Notes: a model not told the origin generated them from the letters alone. A stretch of DNA of 64,000 nucleotides from Jingyaoa shaoxingensis (GCF_014385005.1 NZ_JACRSZ010000006.1:1-64000); one strand, 5' to 3'. Shown: positions 8,424 through 17,693, numbered from the stretch's first letter. Numbers and translations: made by a program.

Positions 8424-9572
8424 TTATTTATCCTCCTTCTTTAAATTACAAACAGCATTGATAACAGCTATTACAATAATTCCAATACCCGGAACCACGT
8501 AGTAAGATGAAATATTTCCACCAGATATCTTCACCATGGCAGATACTACATAAGGAGTAGCAGACTGTCCGATACTGGAACCCGCCATGAAAAGTGCAAT
8601 AGCAAAGGTTACTGCTCCCGGTGATGATTTTGCTCCCACTTTACCAATACAGGACGGCATTACCGTACACATGCCGATACCACAAACTGCTGCACCGATG
8701 ATCATAACAGGTATGCTGGCTGCTGTCCCCATGATAATAAGTCCCAAACCGGAAAGTGCCAGTCCGAAGGCCAGAGTAAATCTCTGGAAAAGTCTGGCAA
8801 CATAGGCAAAAACAAGACCGCCCAGAAATGCCAGCAATGAAAATGCACTTGTTACATATCCAGATTCAAGAGATGATCCGCCGGCATCCGTAACAAGATA
8901 AGATACATTTAATGAAAGTGTATTGAACATTGCCATGTACACAAAGATAAACAGTGTGTAAATGAGACCTGCTTTTTCAATGATGAATTTACCTGTATTT
9001 TCCTGCTTTATCGGTCCAAGATCAGGAAGAGCCATCGCTACAATAACGAAAAGTACAATCGGTGCAAGGTAAACCAGGTAGCACATTTTCCAGTCAGATA
9101 CAGCAAGATAGCCACCAATCATGGTAAACAGTATGGCACTGCCACCACTGAAAGCAGACTGGATACCCAGCGCCTGATCTCTGTCTTTTCCCTCAGAGTA
9201 ATGATCCATCGGAAGACTGGCTGCAACAGGATTCACAATACCTACACCGATGCCAAGAATTGCTCTGGTAATCAGTACTACTGTAAAGTCTGTGATAAAG
9301 TATGGTATTAGGCCACTGATGATCACAATCAGAATTCCAAGCAGTGCCAGCTTCTTTTTAGACAGATACTGGTTCAGTTTGGAAACAAAGAGTGATGCGA
9401 TCATAACTGTGATAGTTGGTAATGTGAGCAAAAGTGCCATAGTATTCTGGCTGATGTCCGGGTATGCACCTGCGATTGAGGACAATGCCGGTGTAATACC
9501 AAGAGATGCCATGGCAAGCAGTGACATCGCTGCGATGGCAATTTTAGGTTTGTTGGAGACTTTTGTGTCCAT
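8424..9572 (-). CDS. MFS transporter
   Basis: 382 residues with about twelve hydrophobic segments. The loop NQYLSKKKLALLG between TM2 and TM3 fits the MFS A-motif position, and RAILGIGVGIVNPVAAS matches TM4. Very good ribosome site (AAGGAGG) and promoter upstream. Predicted proton-coupled uptake or efflux of a small molecule, probably the substrate or product of the URO-D-family protein in the same operon. Confidence 0.88.
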   Translation of the reverse strand: MDTKVSNKPKIAIAAMSLLAMASLGITPALSSIAGAYPDISQNTMALLLTLPTITVMIASLFVSKLNQYLSKKKLALLGILIVIISGLIPYFITDFTVVLITRAILGIGVGIVNPVAASLPMDHYSEGKDRDQALGIQSAFSGGSAILFTMIGGYLAVSDWKMCYLVYLAPIVLFVIVAMALPDLGPIKQENTGKFIIEKAGLIYTLFIFVYMAMFNTLSLNVSYLVTDAGGSSLESGYVTSAFSLLAFLGGLVFAYVARLFQRFTLAFGLALSGLGLIIMGTAASIPVMIIGAAVCGIGMCTVMPSCIGKVGAKSSPGAVTFAIALFMAGSSIGQSATPYVVSAMVKISGGNISSYYVVPGIGIIVIAVINAVCNLKKEDK

Positions 9573-9591
9573 AATGATCCTCCTTGTATTT

Positions 9592-9624
9592 TACATACTA
9601 TTAGTCGGCGACTGTCGGTATGTA
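9592..9624 (-). promoter_or_regulatory. Palindromic operator, candidate TetR site
   Basis: Outer arms TACATAC/GTATGTA (9592-9598, 9618-9624) enclose the inner palindrome AGTCGGCGACT (9603-9613). It lies between the -10 element and the MFS ribosome site, where a repressor would block transcription. Assignment to the TetR protein encoded at the end of the operon is inference. Confidence 0.55.
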
Positions 9625-9625
9625 T

Positions 9626-9654
9626 ATAATAACAGAGGATTTTATTTGTGTAAA
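9626..9654 (-). promoter_or_regulatory. Sigma-A promoter of MFS-uroD-tetR operon
   Basis: On the minus strand: TTTACA, 17-nt spacer, TATTAT, ending about 55 nt before the MFS start codon. Confidence 0.6.
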
Positions 9655-9723
9655 TTGATAAAATAATGAATTATAAGATTAAGAATTGTTCAAAATGCAC
9701 AATTTTTACGTTATTGCATTAAA

Positions 9724-9760
9724 AAAGTGCATGCCATGATAAACATGACACACACTTTTC
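9724..9760 (-). terminator. Terminator downstream of transglutaminase/SipW operon
   Basis: Read on the minus strand: AAAAGTG ... CATG loop CATG ... CACTTTT followed by a T-run (TTTTTT). Ends the long minus-strand operon whose last gene stops at 9849. Confidence 0.6.
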
Positions 9761-9848
9761 AGGCAGGCGCCGCCCTGTTCTATGCAGATACCTTTATCCA
9801 ATCCGTTTACGCTATTGAGGGCGTCAATTTTTCTTTCTTCATAACACT

Positions 9849-10868
9849 TTATTCTTTCTCACCTTCATTGGCTTCTTCCATCCAGATCTCTTCTTCCACC
9901 TGCGCCTCTTCATAGTGCAGCCGTATGACGGCCTGCGCCCAGTTTACCTGAAGAAGCGCCGTCTTATTTTTCTCTTTTCCGGCCTTTCGGATCAGTTCCA
10001 GCAATTCCTGGAAGACTTCTCTGGTAAAATATCCTCCACGCCAGTGAAAGGTCAGTATTTTTCCCTTTTTGGCAGCCTGAAGTGCCCGCTTATAGACATC
10101 TTCCTGTTTCGTAAAAGACAGCTTTTTCTCTTTATAATAGAAATGATCATGATCCGTACATGCAGGTGCCGGGGCAATCAGTGGTTCATGATCCCGGAAG
10201 ATGTGCTGATCATCCAGATTAAAATAATCATACCGGATTTCTTTTCCATCTTTTCCCAGCGTATTATCAAACGTCGTATCCAGATGATAATACACTCCTC
10301 CTATCTTTACCACATTCCAGGTGTGACGGTACTTAATGCCTTTTTCCGGATTGTTGCCACAGATGGCAATGATACACCACACGCCCAGCGCATCCAGCAG
10401 CACTTTTACTGCTTTGGCAATTCCCTCACAGACACTTACCCCCTGCCCGAGAGGCCCAATGATCTCATGAGAATATGCTTTTTTCAGCTTATCATAACGC
10501 ACATTTTCACAGATAAAATCATGCACGTATTTTTCCTTTTCAAAGTCAGACAGATTCACTGCCGGACGCACAAGTTTCTCCACTCTGGCCTTCATCGCCT
10601 TCTGGTGCTCCCGGACTTTTTCTTTCTCAAAAAGATATTCCGGCACAAAAATCAGATTGGGGGAATCCTTGTAATATTTGTACTTATATCCCGTCAGCCA
10701 GAACACCTCCGGGTGATCCAGCCGCATCCGGAAAAACACCTGGTACAGGCTTTCTCCGTCCATCTGCGGAAGCTGAATCTCTGTTTCCAGATCCTGCACT
10801 CCTTTTAACAGACTGTGATACGCCGCCTGCTGTGTCTTATTCATATGTTGGTAATAATATGCTTCCAT
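9849..10868 (-). CDS. Transglutaminase-like cysteine protease-fold protein
   Basis: 339 residues. Transglutaminase-core motifs are present in order: Cys147 in SVCEG, His182 in YRHTWN, Asp197 in YHLDTTFD, the triad of the superfamily. No signal peptide or membrane segment, so the protein is predicted cytoplasmic. The N-terminal third is helical and unrecognised; the C-terminus is acidic. It is the last gene of the fibre operon, 12 nt after sipW, which suggests processing or cross-linking of operon products. However, the lack of a secretion signal argues against direct action outside the cell. Many such proteins are peptidases rather than cross-linkers. Confidence 0.8.
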   Translation of the reverse strand: MEAYYYQHMNKTQQAAYHSLLKGVQDLETEIQLPQMDGESLYQVFFRMRLDHPEVFWLTGYKYKYYKDSPNLIFVPEYLFEKEKVREHQKAMKARVEKLVRPAVNLSDFEKEKYVHDFICENVRYDKLKKAYSHEIIGPLGQGVSVCEGIAKAVKVLLDALGVWCIIAICGNNPEKGIKYRHTWNVVKIGGVYYHLDTTFDNTLGKDGKEIRYDYFNLDDQHIFRDHEPLIAPAPACTDHDHFYYKEKKLSFTKQEDVYKRALQAAKKGKILTFHWRGGYFTREVFQELLELIRKAGKEKNKTALLQVNWAQAVIRLHYEEAQVEEEIWMEEANEGEKE

Positions 10869-10880
10869 ATTCGCTGCTCT

Positions 10881-11486
10881 CTATTCTTTTTGCTGTTTAT
10901 CCCGAATACTCTGAATTGCTTCCTTTACTGCCCGTTCTTCCTCTTCTTTTGCGATTTTACCTGCCAGCGAAATCGTACGGACCAGATTCGTAACCAGAAT
11001 CACGGCAAGCGGAAGCAGGATCAGGGGAATAAATATCAGTGGATTGGCAGTCAGACGTGACAGTTTTCCAAAGGGAAGGGAGTCATATATCACCTTACCG
11101 ATCAGATCACCGGATTTTACCTCATAGGGATCCGCCACATTATTGCCATCTCCTTTGGTCGTATAGATCCACTGGTTGTCTTCCTGTTTCACGTTGACGA
11201 CACGATGTGTATTCACTGCACCATCCAGCGCCGGATCCGACGAATAAAAAGAGATCACATCTCCTTCCCGGATCTCTGCCGGATCTGTCTTCTTTACTAC
11301 AATCAGGGTATCCACCGGATAGGTCGGTTCCATACTTCCGGTCATAACACGCAGGACGGAATATCCATATATCTCCGGTGCTTTTCCCGGCTTTGTCATT
11401 ACAACCATACATAACACAAGCACCGCTGCCATTATAATCACAATGGAAACGGTGTTGATGATGCCATATATTACTTTTTTCAGCAT
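10881..11486 (-). CDS. sipW: Signal peptidase I, SipW (ER) type
   Basis: 201 residues, S26B family. Catalytic Ser51 in TGSMEPTYP and His94 in NTHRVV, the His replacing Lys that defines the ER/SipW branch. N-terminal membrane anchor at about residues 7-30, second membrane segment near 150-172, charged C-terminal tail. SipW-type peptidases cleave TasA-like precursors, of which this locus encodes eight. Three bases separate it from the upstream DUF2357-type gene. Confidence 0.92.
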   Translation of the reverse strand: MLKKVIYGIINTVSIVIIMAAVLVLCMVVMTKPGKAPEIYGYSVLRVMTGSMEPTYPVDTLIVVKKTDPAEIREGDVISFYSSDPALDGAVNTHRVVNVKQEDNQWIYTTKGDGNNVADPYEVKSGDLIGKVIYDSLPFGKLSRLTANPLIFIPLILLPLAVILVTNLVRTISLAGKIAKEEEERAVKEAIQSIRDKQQKE

Positions 11487-11489
11487 ATA

Positions 11490-13373
11490 CTATTTATCCT
11501 CTTTTGCGTTCTTCTTCTCCTTACGTTCCTGAAGAACGTCCCGGATGTAATGGGAAAGGCTGTTCGCTTCTGCCTTTGCAAGTGCCTTTTCCTTTTCTTT
11601 TTCTGCCTTCTGACATCTGCTTTCTGCTTCTTCCCTTATGGCAGCAATTCTTTCTTCTGCAGCTTTGTCTGCTTCTGCCTGCTTCTGCCGTGCCGCTTTC
11701 CTTGCCTCAGACAGCTTCTGGTCTGCCGCTTTCTTTGTCTCTGCCAGCTTCTGATCGGCAGTACGCCTCGTCTCCGTCAGCTTCCGGTCAGCATTCTTCT
11801 GTACTTCAGCCAGCTTCTTCTCGGCTGCTTTCTTTTCTTCTTCCGCCGCCTTCTCAATCCGGATCCTTGCTTCTCTTTCTGCCTTCAGATCCCATTCAAG
11901 AGCTTCCAGCTGCTTCGCTGATTGCTTCTTCTCTTCTCTCAGCCGGTCTTCTGCCTGCTTCTTCTTTTCTGTCAGTTCTGTGACTTCCTTCTGCGCTGCA
12001 TCTGCGATCTCTTTCGCCTCGCTTCTTGCAGTATCCACCAGCTTCTCTGCTTCCAGTCTCGCTGCTGCCATTGCACTTTCTGCCTCAGTCTTCGTCTTCT
12101 CAATAGTCTCTTCTGCCGTTATTCTTGCAGACTGCTCTGATTCAAACTGACTCTGCAGCTGCTCCATCTCTTCTTCCATCTGTGCTCTCATATCTTCCAG
12201 ATACTGCATCTGCTGGTTCAGAGAATCCATCTGCCAGTTCAGATCGGAAATGGTCTGCTCCAGTTCCTCTCTTCTGGCTGTCTCTTCTTCCAGCTTTGCT
12301 TCCGCATCCAGCTGCGCCTGAGTGACTTCTTCGATAATCACCTTGCGCACCTCCACATCCGGAATATTATAATCATCAACGATCTCCTCTTTGATCTCCT
12401 TGATAAACTTCGGCTTTACCGGTTCCCGTTTCAGTTCCGCAATCTCATGCATCTTACGCGGATCCGATTCCAAAAGACTCTTAAATACGGTATAGTTGGT
12501 AATCAGGTTTGTATACATCTGGATCAGGTATTCTTCATCGAATTCCAGAGCCGTGTCACGTTCCTCAATCGTATATCCTGCTTCATCATAACTCTCAATA
12601 AACTGCCACAGCTGATAACACTTCCGGTAATCCGGATCCTTCATCATCAGGTTGGTTCTCTGAATCGGGCTTCGCACCATGGAACAGCCCGCCATCAGTT
12701 CACAGAAGGAGCTGGATCGCAGCGTACGTGCCATACGGCGCACACGATCGATTCTTTTGAAGACATCCATATTGTCACTGTCATTCTCAGCAAAACTCTG
12801 ACGGTTCTTGATCGTCATCTCAATCTTATAGGAAATCTCTTCATAAGCATCATCTACTTTACTTTCCATGCTCATGGTATTGCAGATCTCATCTCCGGTG
12901 GACCAGAAGATTACATCCGTACGTTTATCTACGAAGGTAAACAGACGCTGAATCAGATGGTATACAAACCGATTCTCATACAGGTCGTAGCTCTCTTCTG
13001 TGGTCACATTCAGAATCCTTGTCGGCTGAATATCCCCATTTTCATCAGATGCTATAAACTGTGTATTCATGCTCAGATGCCGCACGCTGTCTGCGGTAAT
13101 CTTCTTGGCCAGAGCCACCGGCACCACCTCTTCTGATGTGGTAACAAAACGGCGTGGTTTGTCTATAATATTAAAAATCGAATCCAGGCTGTCTTCCACC
13201 ACTCCCAGCCAGCGCTCATCTACCACCTTATGGAGAATACGGTTCTTCTGCTGCAGGGTATTGTCTCCGGCCTGTACCATCTCATACAGATACTGAAAAT
13301 ACCTGTCTTCCTCCAGTGCCTGTCCTACCCCATCGGTATACTTCAGGTATAAATCATTAATCGTAGTCTCCAT
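11490..13373 (-). CDS. DUF2357-like protein with long C-terminal coiled coil, no nuclease domain
   Basis: 627 residues. The first 330 or so resemble DUF2357, the N-terminal module of McrC-like partners of McrB-type ATPases; the block YDLYENRFVYHLIQRL corresponds to the family's TPENRFV motif. McrC-like proteins normally continue into a PD-(D/E)XK nuclease (DUF524). Here residues about 350-600 are instead an Ala/Glu/Lys-rich coiled coil (AEKKLAEVQKNADRKL repeats). No nuclease motif visible. The gene follows the McrB-like ATPase by 23 nt and precedes sipW by 3 nt. Suggests a structural or adaptor partner of the ATPase. DUF2357 assignment is from pattern recognition, moderate confidence. Confidence 0.7.
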   Translation of the reverse strand: METTINDLYLKYTDGVGQALEEDRYFQYLYEMVQAGDNTLQQKNRILHKVVDERWLGVVEDSLDSIFNIIDKPRRFVTTSEEVVPVALAKKITADSVRHLSMNTQFIASDENGDIQPTRILNVTTEESYDLYENRFVYHLIQRLFTFVDKRTDVIFWSTGDEICNTMSMESKVDDAYEEISYKIEMTIKNRQSFAENDSDNMDVFKRIDRVRRMARTLRSSSFCELMAGCSMVRSPIQRTNLMMKDPDYRKCYQLWQFIESYDEAGYTIEERDTALEFDEEYLIQMYTNLITNYTVFKSLLESDPRKMHEIAELKREPVKPKFIKEIKEEIVDDYNIPDVEVRKVIIEEVTQAQLDAEAKLEEETARREELEQTISDLNWQMDSLNQQMQYLEDMRAQMEEEMEQLQSQFESEQSARITAEETIEKTKTEAESAMAAARLEAEKLVDTARSEAKEIADAAQKEVTELTEKKKQAEDRLREEKKQSAKQLEALEWDLKAEREARIRIEKAAEEEKKAAEKKLAEVQKNADRKLTETRRTADQKLAETKKAADQKLSEARKAARQKQAEADKAAEERIAAIREEAESRCQKAEKEKEKALAKAEANSLSHYIRDVLQERKEKKNAKEDK

Positions 13374-13396
13374 CGTTTCTTCCTCATTTCACTTCA

Positions 13397-15079
13397 TTAA
13401 TACAGATTCTGTATTCTGTGCAGATATGCCTTACTGTCCTCCATACCTGCTTTTCCAAATGTCTTTTCAATGTAATTAATCAGCCCTGTAATCTCATCAC
13501 GCACAAAGCTGACATTCATACTTTCGAACTTCTTCAGTACTTTTCTTGCGATAATATAGTCCATGGCTCCCAGTTCCGTTCCACCGCATGCCACATAGAC
13601 CGGAATAAAATCATACATCTGCTTCATGATACGGTTTCCGAAAGCCAGCTTGAAACGGGTCTGAAGATACTGATCCAGCTTCTGTAGATTATCCAGCATC
13701 TCATCACTGATCGGATGCTCCACTTTTGCCCTCTGGAACATATACTGAAGATGTTCCGCTGTCACATCACAGCCTGGCTGTGGATCACATTCAAAGGCAT
13801 CCGCCCTTTCATTCAATTCAATCGGCATCGCACGGTCATATACCTTATCCGTGATGGTAAAGGTAGAGTCATCGTTATTTGCCGTTCCGATAAACCATGT
13901 GGAATCTGCCACATGAATTTTACCTGCATCCAGGAGCTTCGGATCACCGTCCCAGGCTGTAGGCACCAGATCCAGTACCCATTCATCCTTGCTCGGCATT
14001 TCCAGTACAGACAGCATCTCGGCGAAATAATACTCGATACGTGCCAGGTTCATCTCATCCAGTACAATCAGCGTCGGATCCGGACGGTAATTGGCCTCAT
14101 ATAACGCCCTTAAGAACTCAGTCTCATTGAATCTCTTTGAAAATTCATTAAAATAACCCAGAATCTCCGTACGGTCACGGTAAGACGGCTGTATCGACAC
14201 AATGGTTGCCGGGTTGTTCAGATATCGGCTGAAAGAATATGGCAAACTGGTTTTACCGGTACCGGAGATACCTTCCAGAATCAAAAGCTTGCTGGATGCC
14301 ATACCCGCCACGAATCTTCGTATAATCTCAGGAGTGTAATACAGTCCCAGCTGGCTTGCCGCATACAGGCGGTATCTGTTCACAAATTCTTCCAGTGTCA
14401 CTTCATCATCGTATACCGGATACTGATAATCTGCATACTCCTGATCCACCAGTGTAAGTTTTGGAAAACGACTGGTAAGTACTTTGTCTTTCTGCTCTGT
14501 CACTACAGCCTTCACCACCGGTGCATGATCCAGAACTGCCTGTGAAACCGGTCCGGCTGACATTGCTTCACTTGATGCTCCTTCCACCGTAGCCGCCACA
14601 CCTGATACTCCTGACGCTGCTCCTGCACCGCCGGTTACATTATCCAGCGTAGGAATCACATCATCTGTAAGGGCAGATGCTCCCACGTACGGAATCCGTT
14701 TCGTACCGCCCATAGCATTTACCTTCAGGGCAAGGATGCTGTTCTTTTCATCCATAAGAGACAGCACCTGCTTGTTCAGTCTGCCAATCTCTTTATAGAG
14801 AGCGGCATTATCCGTCTTGTCTGCCTTCAGCTGATGATGCATGATGGCCTTGCGCACCAGCAGTATGAGAATCGTAACCGGAATGGCAAACAGCAGAATC
14901 ATCAACAGTATTGAGAGAATCTTCTGCGGTATACCAAAACTGAAAAAATACGTCTTAAAAATCAGAAAATACTGTACCCAGCCCGTGATAAACAGATTCA
15001 GGAACGCCACCAGCCAGGATACGATATTATATACAACCTGAGACAACAGCTCATAAGCAAATTTTAAAAAGCTACTCAC
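13397..15079 (-). CDS. Membrane-anchored McrB-like AAA ATPase
   Basis: 560 residues. Two or more N-terminal membrane segments (about residues 15-45 and 52-76), a short coiled coil (90-115), a low-complexity Gly/Ala linker (120-190), then the AAA domain. Walker A GISGTGKTS at 270-278, Walker B LIVLDEMNLA near 337-346, and a sensor-like FIGTANNDDST. The DEMNLA motif and the GYFNEF block are characteristic of McrB/GTPase-like AAA proteins. Known McrB proteins are soluble DNA-restriction motors, so a membrane anchor and a location among SipW and TasA-like genes are unusual. Start overlaps the stop of the upstream signal peptidase by 4 nt. Confidence 0.85.
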   Translation of the reverse strand: MSSFLKFAYELLSQVVYNIVSWLVAFLNLFITGWVQYFLIFKTYFFSFGIPQKILSILLMILLFAIPVTILILLVRKAIMHHQLKADKTDNAALYKEIGRLNKQVLSLMDEKNSILALKVNAMGGTKRIPYVGASALTDDVIPTLDNVTGGAGAASGVSGVAATVEGASSEAMSAGPVSQAVLDHAPVVKAVVTEQKDKVLTSRFPKLTLVDQEYADYQYPVYDDEVTLEEFVNRYRLYAASQLGLYYTPEIIRRFVAGMASSKLLILEGISGTGKTSLPYSFSRYLNNPATIVSIQPSYRDRTEILGYFNEFSKRFNETEFLRALYEANYRPDPTLIVLDEMNLARIEYYFAEMLSVLEMPSKDEWVLDLVPTAWDGDPKLLDAGKIHVADSTWFIGTANNDDSTFTITDKVYDRAMPIELNERADAFECDPQPGCDVTAEHLQYMFQRAKVEHPISDEMLDNLQKLDQYLQTRFKLAFGNRIMKQMYDFIPVYVACGGTELGAMDYIIARKVLKKFESMNVSFVRDEITGLINYIEKTFGKAGMEDSKAYLHRIQNLY

Positions 15080-15861
15080 TGTTTTTCATCCTCCCCGTTC
15101 TGCTTCTGCCCCTTCGCTTTTGCAAGTTCTGCTTCCGCCTGAGCACGAAGTGCCTCTGCCTCTTCCTTCATTCTACGGGCTTCTTCCAGTGCAGCCTGCG
15201 CTTCTTCTTTTTCCTTCTGAGCCTTCTCCTGCTCTGCCTGCTTCTCTTCTGCCTGTTTTTCCACCTGCTGTCTTGCCAGTTCCTGCTCCTGTGCAGTCTC
15301 TACGGCAATGGCCTTCTTCAGACGGATACTGATCATAATCAGATTATATACCTGATAGATAAAGAACAGCAGCATCGGCAGTACAATAACTACCAGGAAT
15401 CCGGTGCTGCTGGACAGAAAGTCCATAACTTTGCCAGCTCCTGTCAGATGTCCCACATATTTACCGACAATATCCCCGTCAGAGATCACATGCTGATCGG
15501 CAATACCATCATTATTATCACCGATGGTAGTATAGCTTCTCGCATCTCCCACCGTCTCAATGCTCTGGATGCGGTGGGTATTCAGTGCATACTGGTTCTC
15601 GATGATTGTATGGAAACAGATAATGTCGCCCTCTTTCAGTTCTGCAGGATCACACTTACGAATAAAGATCAGATCGCCTGCTGAAAATGTAGGTGCCATA
15701 GAATCTGACTCTACTACCAGAGGGGTATACCCAAACAGGTTCGCCACATTGGTGTTATCCTTCGTTGCCATCGTCGTGAAGGCATAAAGTGCGGCAATCA
15801 ATATGATGGCCCATAAGATTACACTGAGCACCACAGTTCCGATACGTTTTAAAGCTTTCAT
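15076..15861 (-). CDS. sipW: Second SipW-type signal peptidase with coiled-coil tail
   Basis: 261 residues. S26B catalytic Ser54 in ESDSMAPTF and His96 in NTHRIQ; TM at about 7-30 and 150-175. Unlike the first SipW it carries a C-terminal tail of about 75 residues, an E/A/K/Q-rich coiled coil (ARQQVEKQAEEKQAEQEKAQ) facing the cytoplasm. The tail resembles the coiled coil of the DUF2357-like protein encoded two genes downstream, so the two may interact. Overlaps the ATPase gene by 4 nt. Confidence 0.9.
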   Translation of the reverse strand: MKALKRIGTVVLSVILWAIILIAALYAFTTMATKDNTNVANLFGYTPLVVESDSMAPTFSAGDLIFIRKCDPAELKEGDIICFHTIIENQYALNTHRIQSIETVGDARSYTTIGDNNDGIADQHVISDGDIVGKYVGHLTGAGKVMDFLSSSTGFLVVIVLPMLLFFIYQVYNLIMISIRLKKAIAVETAQEQELARQQVEKQAEEKQAEQEKAQKEKEEAQAALEEARRMKEEAEALRAQAEAELAKAKGQKQNGEDEKQ

Positions 15862-15950
15862 TTGTTTCTTTCTCCCTTGCTTTTTCTATCTTTTATTCTA
15901 TCCTATTCTGTTCTTTCCGTAAACCTCTGCTGTCAAAATATATGTCATCC

Positions 15951-16742
15951 TTATCCGTTCTCCTGATCTGTACTGGTATCTTCTCCGGTAAATCGAAGCC
16001 GGATGGCATATTCTGCTTCTTTCAGTTCATCGGTACAGGCTTCATCTGTTCCTTCCAGCCATACATGTACCAGTACTGCCTTATCCACACCTTCTTTTAA
16101 AGAAAACATGACATTATTCTCTGTCAGCTTCATGGACGATGCCGCCGGCAGTCCAAATGTCTTCGTATCCCCCGACTGACTGACTGTATCTGTCATACCG
16201 GGATCATAGATCCAGGTCTGTCCGTCCGCCGTAAAACTGATCCGCATCGCCTGTGGAAGTGCGGTATTCTGTGAAACAATAGCCGTACCGTCATCTGCTC
16301 CGTCACTGCTGTCGGCGCTGGTCAGATGTACCAGCATATCTTTTTCTGCCATAAAATGCAATGTGAATTCCAGATAGGATCCACTGGTATCAGACGCTGT
16401 ACTTCCATTTTCAAATGTAAATGTCTTTGCATCGGATGTGGTCACCGGATCCAGCGGCACTTCTTTCATGGAAAATCCTTTTTCCTGCTGAATTCTCGCT
16501 GCAATGTCTGTAAATGACAATGTCTTCTTATACTGGTCTATGGTGCTGTGCGCATCCAGATCCATCTTCAGATCCAGATCACCTATGATATCCAGGCTCA
16601 TGGTCTTGACCTTCGCCTTATCTGCAATCGAGAACCAGGCCACTGTTGCTGCCGTAATGGCCACCAGTGCCAGCAAAACCAGCAGTATCGACGTCAACAG
16701 ACGGCTGCGGACTACTTTTTCATTCTGCGGTATCTCACTCAT
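15951..16742 (-). CDS. TasA-like surface protein with SipW-type signal
   Basis: 263 residues. N-terminal hydrophobic segment about 15-37 ending TAATVAWFS, the hallmark of SipW-dependent signals. The rest is a beta-rich extracellular domain. C-terminal signature VHVWLEGTDEACTDEL, here with Thr replacing the first Cys seen in paralogues. Start overlaps the stop of the next paralogue upstream (4 nt), so translation is coupled. Predicted minor fibre or pilus-like subunit. Confidence 0.82.
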   Translation of the reverse strand: MSEIPQNEKVVRSRLLTSILLVLLALVAITAATVAWFSIADKAKVKTMSLDIIGDLDLKMDLDAHSTIDQYKKTLSFTDIAARIQQEKGFSMKEVPLDPVTTSDAKTFTFENGSTASDTSGSYLEFTLHFMAEKDMLVHLTSADSSDGADDGTAIVSQNTALPQAMRISFTADGQTWIYDPGMTDTVSQSGDTKTFGLPAASSMKLTENNVMFSLKEGVDKAVLVHVWLEGTDEACTDELKEAEYAIRLRFTGEDTSTDQENG

Positions 16743-17593
16743 CCTGTTACCTCCTCAACCATTCCATAAAAGGCCAGATGAAGGTCTGCCTGTTGAAAAT
16801 CAATGGCATCTGAGCAGTCAGGATCGCAGCCTTCCAGATAAAAATACACGTCCACCGTATAGACCTTATTCAGTTCCATAGACAACAGTGCTTTTTCCGG
16901 AATCTGTATATCCTCACTGCCAAACGATACCGTATAGTCCGCTACTGATACACTGGGATCTGTCACAGCCTGCACCGTATGGTTTTTTGATGAAAGCACC
17001 TGATTCTTCCCCAGCGTCTTCCCATTGATCACGGTATTATACACCTGCTTACTGCCGAGTTCTTCTTCTGTCAGCCTGAGGATCGCAGCTGTTGATGCAT
17101 CCCCGTCAAACATCAGTCCCAGACGTGCTGCGCTGAGCATCTTTCCGTCCGTGTTCCTTCCCAGAAATCCGTCTGTCTGGTCCAGATATAGGTTCATCCT
17201 GGTTCCCTGTGGCCAGCCCGTTCCCTGGGCACGCAGATATACACGTCCGTGATAATAATATTTTTCCTCTTTTACTTCCTCGAATGTGGACGCATTGCCG
17301 TTCACGGTCATTGGCACATAGACAAAATTCACCAGATCCGCTGTAGAGACTGGCATCAGGTACGTTGCGCTGGTCTGATTCACCTGCTGGATCGCCGCAG
17401 TATCCATACTCTGAAAACCGCTTCCTCCACGGCTGCTGATCTGAAGCTCCAGAGTCTCCTCACCGGATCTCGCAGTCGCCACACTGGTAGACACTGCACG
17501 GTTGGATGTAAACCAGGCATAGGTCGCCGCCAGTGCCAGTAACGCCGCAATGGACGTCACACTCAGGAACCAGGTCCTGAACATATGCTTCAT
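16739..17593 (-). CDS. TasA-like surface protein with SipW-type signal
   Basis: 284 residues. Short basic N-terminus, TM at about 8-26, cleavage region LAATYAWFTSNRAVST. Extracellular domain with the conserved block PVSTADLVNF also found in the 17694 paralogue, and the C-terminal signature YFYLEGCDPDCSDAI with two Cys that could form a disulphide. Part of a run of four paralogues in one operon. Function inferred as fibre component from SipW context. Confidence 0.83.
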   Translation of the reverse strand: MKHMFRTWFLSVTSIAALLALAATYAWFTSNRAVSTSVATARSGEETLELQISSRGGSGFQSMDTAAIQQVNQTSATYLMPVSTADLVNFVYVPMTVNGNASTFEEVKEEKYYYHGRVYLRAQGTGWPQGTRMNLYLDQTDGFLGRNTDGKMLSAARLGLMFDGDASTAAILRLTEEELGSKQVYNTVINGKTLGKNQVLSSKNHTVQAVTDPSVSVADYTVSFGSEDIQIPEKALLSMELNKVYTVDVYFYLEGCDPDCSDAIDFQQADLHLAFYGMVEEVTG

Positions 17594-17693
17594 GTTTTTC
17601 TCCTTCTCTATTCCCTGCCACTCACAGCCTGATTACTTTTTCTCTGCCTGCAGCACCTATTTTCCTGCCGTTTCAGCATATCCGGCAATTTTC

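Noticed and set aside
11504-11983. Plus-strand ORF rich in Leu/Ser/Pro opposite the coiled coil
   Set aside because: Produced by antisense reading of Glu/Ala/Lys repeats.
11490-15079. McrBC-type restriction (defence) system
   Set aside because: The partner has no nuclease domain, the ATPase is membrane-anchored, and neighbours are SipW and surface-protein genes rather than defence genes.
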